64,000 nucleotides of DNA. Source: Scalesia atractyloides (Eukaryota; Streptophyta; Magnoliopsida; Asterales; Asteraceae). Made by a program: the position numbers and the translations under genes. The stretch spans positions 24,258,249 through 24,322,248 of the forward strand of contig CAMTDV010000015.1 of the NCBI GenBank assembly GCA_947069175.1. Reading direction: 5' to 3'. Position 1 is the stretch's first letter, and each line of letters opens with the position of its first letter. The notes under the pieces are model-generated. The model was given only the letters and a program-made list of their open reading frames with translations, was not told the origin of the DNA and made no database searches. This document shows positions 60,226 to 64,000 of the stretch, one piece after another.

Positions 60226-61750
60226 CCATTTGTTTCCATCATATAAAAACTACAACGGTACATTACCGAATCGTATACGATGTTTGAATACGTACCATAT
60301 TCCAACTACGCCTTCTATTCGCGACGACGAACACGACCTCGTATAAGTATATTTATATTGATATATGAATATATATTCTAGATCACTTGGAAATTAATTC
60401 GTTTCTAAGATTTAGTATTCATCCCGACTAGTAGGGGGACTAAAACAACCATTGATTGGTTACTACAAGTCAAAACGATAACACTTCCTTAGAATCGTTG
60501 TTAACAATTCGGTAGAGCTCGGACACGTCGTTTAACTACGTCATCTTATTAGAAACTTATAAGTATTCCTTGGTAGGAATGTCATAGGTTGCACGCTAGC
60601 AAGCTCACGTTCTTGGAACAACATTACGTAATCACATTAAGCTAGCTTTGCACAAGGATATCAAGGTGAGTTCATAACCCCCTTTTTTTACCGTTTTACA
60701 TTTTATAAATGTTTTCGGGGGTGGAAAGACATGCAAGTTTTTGCGAAAGCATACTCTGTTTCGATAAACGAAATCATATATATTTCTAAACCATCATTAC
60801 AAACGAATTACCAGATAACACTAATGGTTTACGAAAAGTCTATGACAAACATGCCAATTTTTATAAAGAAAATACGCGTTTTCGAAACATACACAGGTTT
60901 ATAACTAGGGGCGCGGCCCCAACTCTTTTGATGACAAGATAACATGGGCTCGGCCCAATGACATAGATTATGACAAACGTATGTTAGCTACGGTTTTAGA
61001 TGATGACATGATCGGTGTGCGTAAGTAGGATTATGACATTTGGTAACCATTAATCACTTAGTGACCAAGGTGCAAAAGGTGTAGATCTATTGAGCTTGAG
61101 ACACGCTCCACTCTGAATAAAACAAGTCCTTTCAGAGTGCTTTTGTTAGCCCAATTGATGACAAAGTTGTCTCGGTTTGGTTATATACTTACTTAGGCCA
61201 CATTATGTCAGGGGGCTCGCTACCCACTGACGGATCCTTAAACCCATGATTGATGACAATAACATACACGATTTCTATATGATGGATTTCATACTATGAC
61301 TTTTACACTGGTTTACAAGTATAACAGGAACATTTTATTACCGGTTTACAAATATACTAGTTGCATATATCGGTTTACAAACATGACAGAGAACATTTCA
61401 ATACCAATTTACAGATATGACATTTCAAACACTTGAGATACTATGATCTCACAAACCGGTTTTTAAACGCGTAAATTTCAAAGGCATGATTTTCAAATGT
61501 TTTTAAGATCATTTGATACAAAATACACAAACTATGAACTCGCTCAACTTTATGTTGATTTTTCGCATGTTTCTTTCTCAGGTATTATTTTCAAACTATG
61601 GCACGGTTGGATTAGGAGAACCCATGGGGACTCGATTACTAGCAGCGTTCATTTCCTAAAAGTCTTAGCTAATATATACTTCCGCTGTGCAATGAAGATA
61701 CCAGTCGATCACGCCCGGCTCTGATGTAATCGATTTATCGGGGTGTGACA
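59099..61750 (+). repeat. 3' LTR of the LARD element, second part
   Basis: Collinear with 42417-45018. The hairpin array (59735-60140), the (TA)n tract (60159-60220) and the terminal GGGTGTGACA are all present. The right target copy TCTTT follows. Confidence 0.85.
60159..60220. repeat. (TA)n microsatellite, 3' LTR copy
   Basis: About 31 TA units, roughly twice the length in the 5' LTR. Confidence 0.95.
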
Positions 61751-64000
61751 TCTTTGAAGGAGGCTATCTCCAAGGACTTGGACCTTTTGTTAGATGTTGC
61801 GGAAGTTCTTAGGGCATGGGATAAATGGTTATGTGGAAAGTGCATGGTGATGCATGCACTCAGTAGGGGATGCAAGCATGATAATGAGGTCGTGTCGTTT
61901 GCCATGATGTCGGGGGATGTTGAAGATTTCATTATTGGGATCCGAAAACCATGTCAAGTTGTGGTTGACACAAACCCACGTCACCCAGCAGGGCTCGGGG
62001 GTGATGTTAACCTCCTCGAGCGGGTTTTCTCCCTCCCTATTCAGACTGTTAAAAGCATTCCCCCAGTTGTCGGATGCTGTTTGCTCAGGTTCTAACAGGT
62101 GCTTTGCGCAACGTGGTAGCGTCGCCAGGATCGGTCGACAATTGGGTCCAATTGTTTTTACTACCCGTTGCACCTTGCGGGTGGTTAGACCATCCTCCAG
62201 ACAAGAGCGGAGATCAGGGAACAAGAAATCTCTGCAGTGTAGTAACATCTTGCACGCGCTTACAGTTTGGAAAGATGGGTCTGGGTTAGATGATTTGGTC
62301 TCTTCCCTATTGGATAGTGTGGGGGAGATGGGGGCTCCAAGGGGAGACTGCGGGAAAGAGGAAGACAAAGAAAGGGACCCTAATATTAAGCAATGTCTTC
62401 GGAAAGTTAGGGATGGACATTTCACGGCTGCGGTTAAGGTCCTATGCTCTAGTGGAGTTGCTCCTCTAGGTGATTCAACCTTGAAAGCTCTTATTGATAA
62501 ACACCCAGTGGTGCCGCCCCCGTCCTTACCTTTCAACCCTTTGGCCCAACCCACTCTTTTTGTTGATGGGGAGTGTGTGCTCAAATGTATTCGATCCTTT
62601 CCTAAAGGGACGTCATGTGGTAGAGATAGGATGCGGGCCCAACACCTGTTAGATGCTATTGGTGGTGAGGGATCCGTCACTTCCTCAAGTTTGCTTACGA
62701 GCATTACTGAAGTTGTTAACCTATTGCTTGGGGGATCCTGCCCTAAGGTGCTTGCTGAGTTTGTTGCCTCGGCCCCCCTCAACCCCTTATTGAAGCCCGA
62801 TAAAGGAATCGGCCTATTGCTGTGGGGGGTATTTGGCAAAGGATGGTTTCCAAGGTGGCCATAAAGAAGGTTGGGAAAGAAATGACCCAGCACTTGGGTG
62901 ACTATCAATTTGGGGTGGGGATGCCAAATGGGGCAGAGGCGGTGCTTCACAGTGCAAACAGGTTTCTCAACTCATTTCATGCAGATGGTTCCTTAGCCTT
63001 GCTTACTGTGGATTTCTCCAATCCTTTCAACAAGGTCGACCGCACAACCTTTCTCTAAGAGGTTCATCAGCGTTGCCCGTCAATCTATTGGTGGGTCCAA
63101 TTTCTTTACACCTAGCCTGCTAGGTTGTATGTTGGTAACGAGTGTATTGAGGCTACTACCTGAGTTCAACAAGGAGATCCCTTGGGGCCCCTTCTCTTTG
63201 CCCTTGCCTTACACCCTCTTATTCTCCGGGTTCAGGATCACTGTAAACTCCCGTATCATGCTTGGTACTTGGATGATGAGATGATTATCGGCAACACCTC
63301 TGAGGTTGCTAAGGCCTTAGACATCATCAACGAGGAGGGGCCATCTCTAGGGATTTATCTCAACATTAAGAAAACAAAGGTTTTTTGGCCAACATGCGTC
63401 GGGCAGAAAGTTCAGGATGGGCTTTTCCCGAGAGGGATCGGTAGACCAGAGAAGGGGGTTAAGCTCCTTGGTGGAGCTGTTAGTCGGGATCCTAGCTTTA
63501 TTAAGGAGTTGTCAGGGCGGCGGGCCTCGGGGGCAGTTGACCTCATGAAACTCTTACCTTGCCTGAGGGATCCCCAATGTGAACTCCTTCTGCTAAGGTC
63601 ATGCATGGGGGTTGCTATGTTACTTTTTGGGCTGCGGACTTGTCAACCCCATTTGATGGAGGATGCGGTATCTCGGTTCGATGATGGCCTTAGAGAGGCT
63701 ATAGAAGACATAGTAGTGGGTGGCGGCCCCTTCTTTGGTGACCCTCCAGTGGCGTGTGGCATCTTTGCCAATGCGTCTAGGTGGTTTAGGCCTCTTCTCA
63801 ACTCGAGATGTTGGGGCTTATGCCTTTGTGGCGTCTAGAGCTCAGTCTTGGGAACTACAGGATGATATCTTTCAAAACGGTGAGGTCGTCAGCTTGACCC
63901 GGCATATCAGCAGGCGCTCGAACGCTTAAATATCTCTCTCCCAGACTTGGATATTGGCGGTTTCTCTAATAAGGACACCGCCCCCTCGAAGCCACAAAAA
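61751..64000 (+). pseudogene. Reverse-transcriptase-family pseudogene, main part
   Basis: It continues the piece at 41319-41548: SLKEAISKDLDLLLDVAEVL, WLCGKCMVMHALSRGCKH (Cys/His cluster), then KVRDGHFTAAVKVL, SFPKGTSCGRDRMRAQHL. RT motifs: LLTVDFSNPFNKVDR (motif A), VQQGDPLGPLLFALALHPLI (motif B), AWYLDDEMIIG (motif C, YxDD kept), then GVKLLGGAVSRD and LLLLRSCMGVAMLLFGLRTC. The frame jumps at about 62075, 62165, 62810 and 63740, and again near 63900. Stops interrupt at about 63056 and 63161, so it is dead. It runs off the window edge. I recognise the family from plant genomes as a stand-alone RT-like protein with a YLDD motif, unlike the FADD of common L1 LINEs. Confidence 0.8.

Larger units (their letters stand above)
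41549..61750 (+). mobile_element. Non-coding LTR retrotransposon (LARD type), split by a nested Gypsy
   Basis: Two LTRs start TGTGACAACCGGTACTTT and end GGGTGTGACA. A perfect 5-bp duplication TCTTT lies at 41544-41548 and 61751-61755. The 5' LTR is 41549-45018 (3470 bp). The internal region is only 2274 bp (45019-47292). The 3' LTR is 47293-48505 plus 59099-61750, interrupted by the element at 48506-59098. I find no gag or pol domain inside. Very long LTRs with a short non-coding interior define LARDs, so it must have relied on another element's proteins. The partner is unknown. Confidence 0.85.

Noticed and set aside
61829..62950. A 373-aa open frame on the minus strand
   Set aside because: It is antisense to the RT pseudogene. 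The recognisable RT motifs are on the plus strand.

Overview
The window is nuclear DNA of a flowering plant. The genes have GT-AG introns, and most of the rest is LTR retrotransposons, MITEs, SINE-like units and long AT-rich tracts. The repeat style and the type of reverse-transcriptase pseudogene at the right end remind me of Asteraceae, but that assignment is inference. Only two host genes are convincingly intact, and both lie in the first 16.1 kb.

Gene layout. Gene 1 (plus strand, CDS 4510-10440, six coding exons, 890 codons before the stop) encodes a glutaredoxin-DEP-DUF547 protein with an unusually long acidic N-terminus built from an internal duplication. Its introns carry four inverted-repeat transposons, and none interrupts an exon. 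Gene 2 (minus strand, CDS 14547-12538, six exons, 152 aa) is a histidine-containing phosphotransfer protein (AHP) of the cytokinin two-component relay, with a complete HPt motif. The two genes converge. Left of gene 1 are hAT remnants and SINE-like units.

16-41 kb is gene-free and repeat-rich: a LINE 3' end, a MULE-like element with long inverted repeats, several MITEs (some with perfect 9-bp target duplications), an LTR fragment, and a decayed Ty3/Gypsy element with its PBS and a LTR that is itself full of insertions. That Gypsy element sits between two LTR ends of an Athila/Tat-like element. A copia fragment follows.

41-64 kb is a three-level nested structure. The base is a frame-shifted reverse-transcriptase pseudogene (41319-41548 and 61751 to the window edge). 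It was split by a non-coding LTR element of LARD type (41549-61750) that left a perfect 5-bp duplication TCTTT. The 3' LTR of that element was then split by a full-length minus-strand chromovirus-type Gypsy element (48506-59098), which has 2.5-kb LTRs, PBS, PPT and a complete but inactivated gag-PR-RT-RH-IN order. Each Gypsy LTR contains three roughly 180-bp-spaced tRNA-like modules plus a fourth in opposite orientation. The LARD LTRs contain an array of AAATAAATATA/TATATTTATTT hairpin units. These two LTR-internal arrays are the least conventional structures I found. I see no prokaryotic-type system, CRISPR array or biosynthetic cluster.
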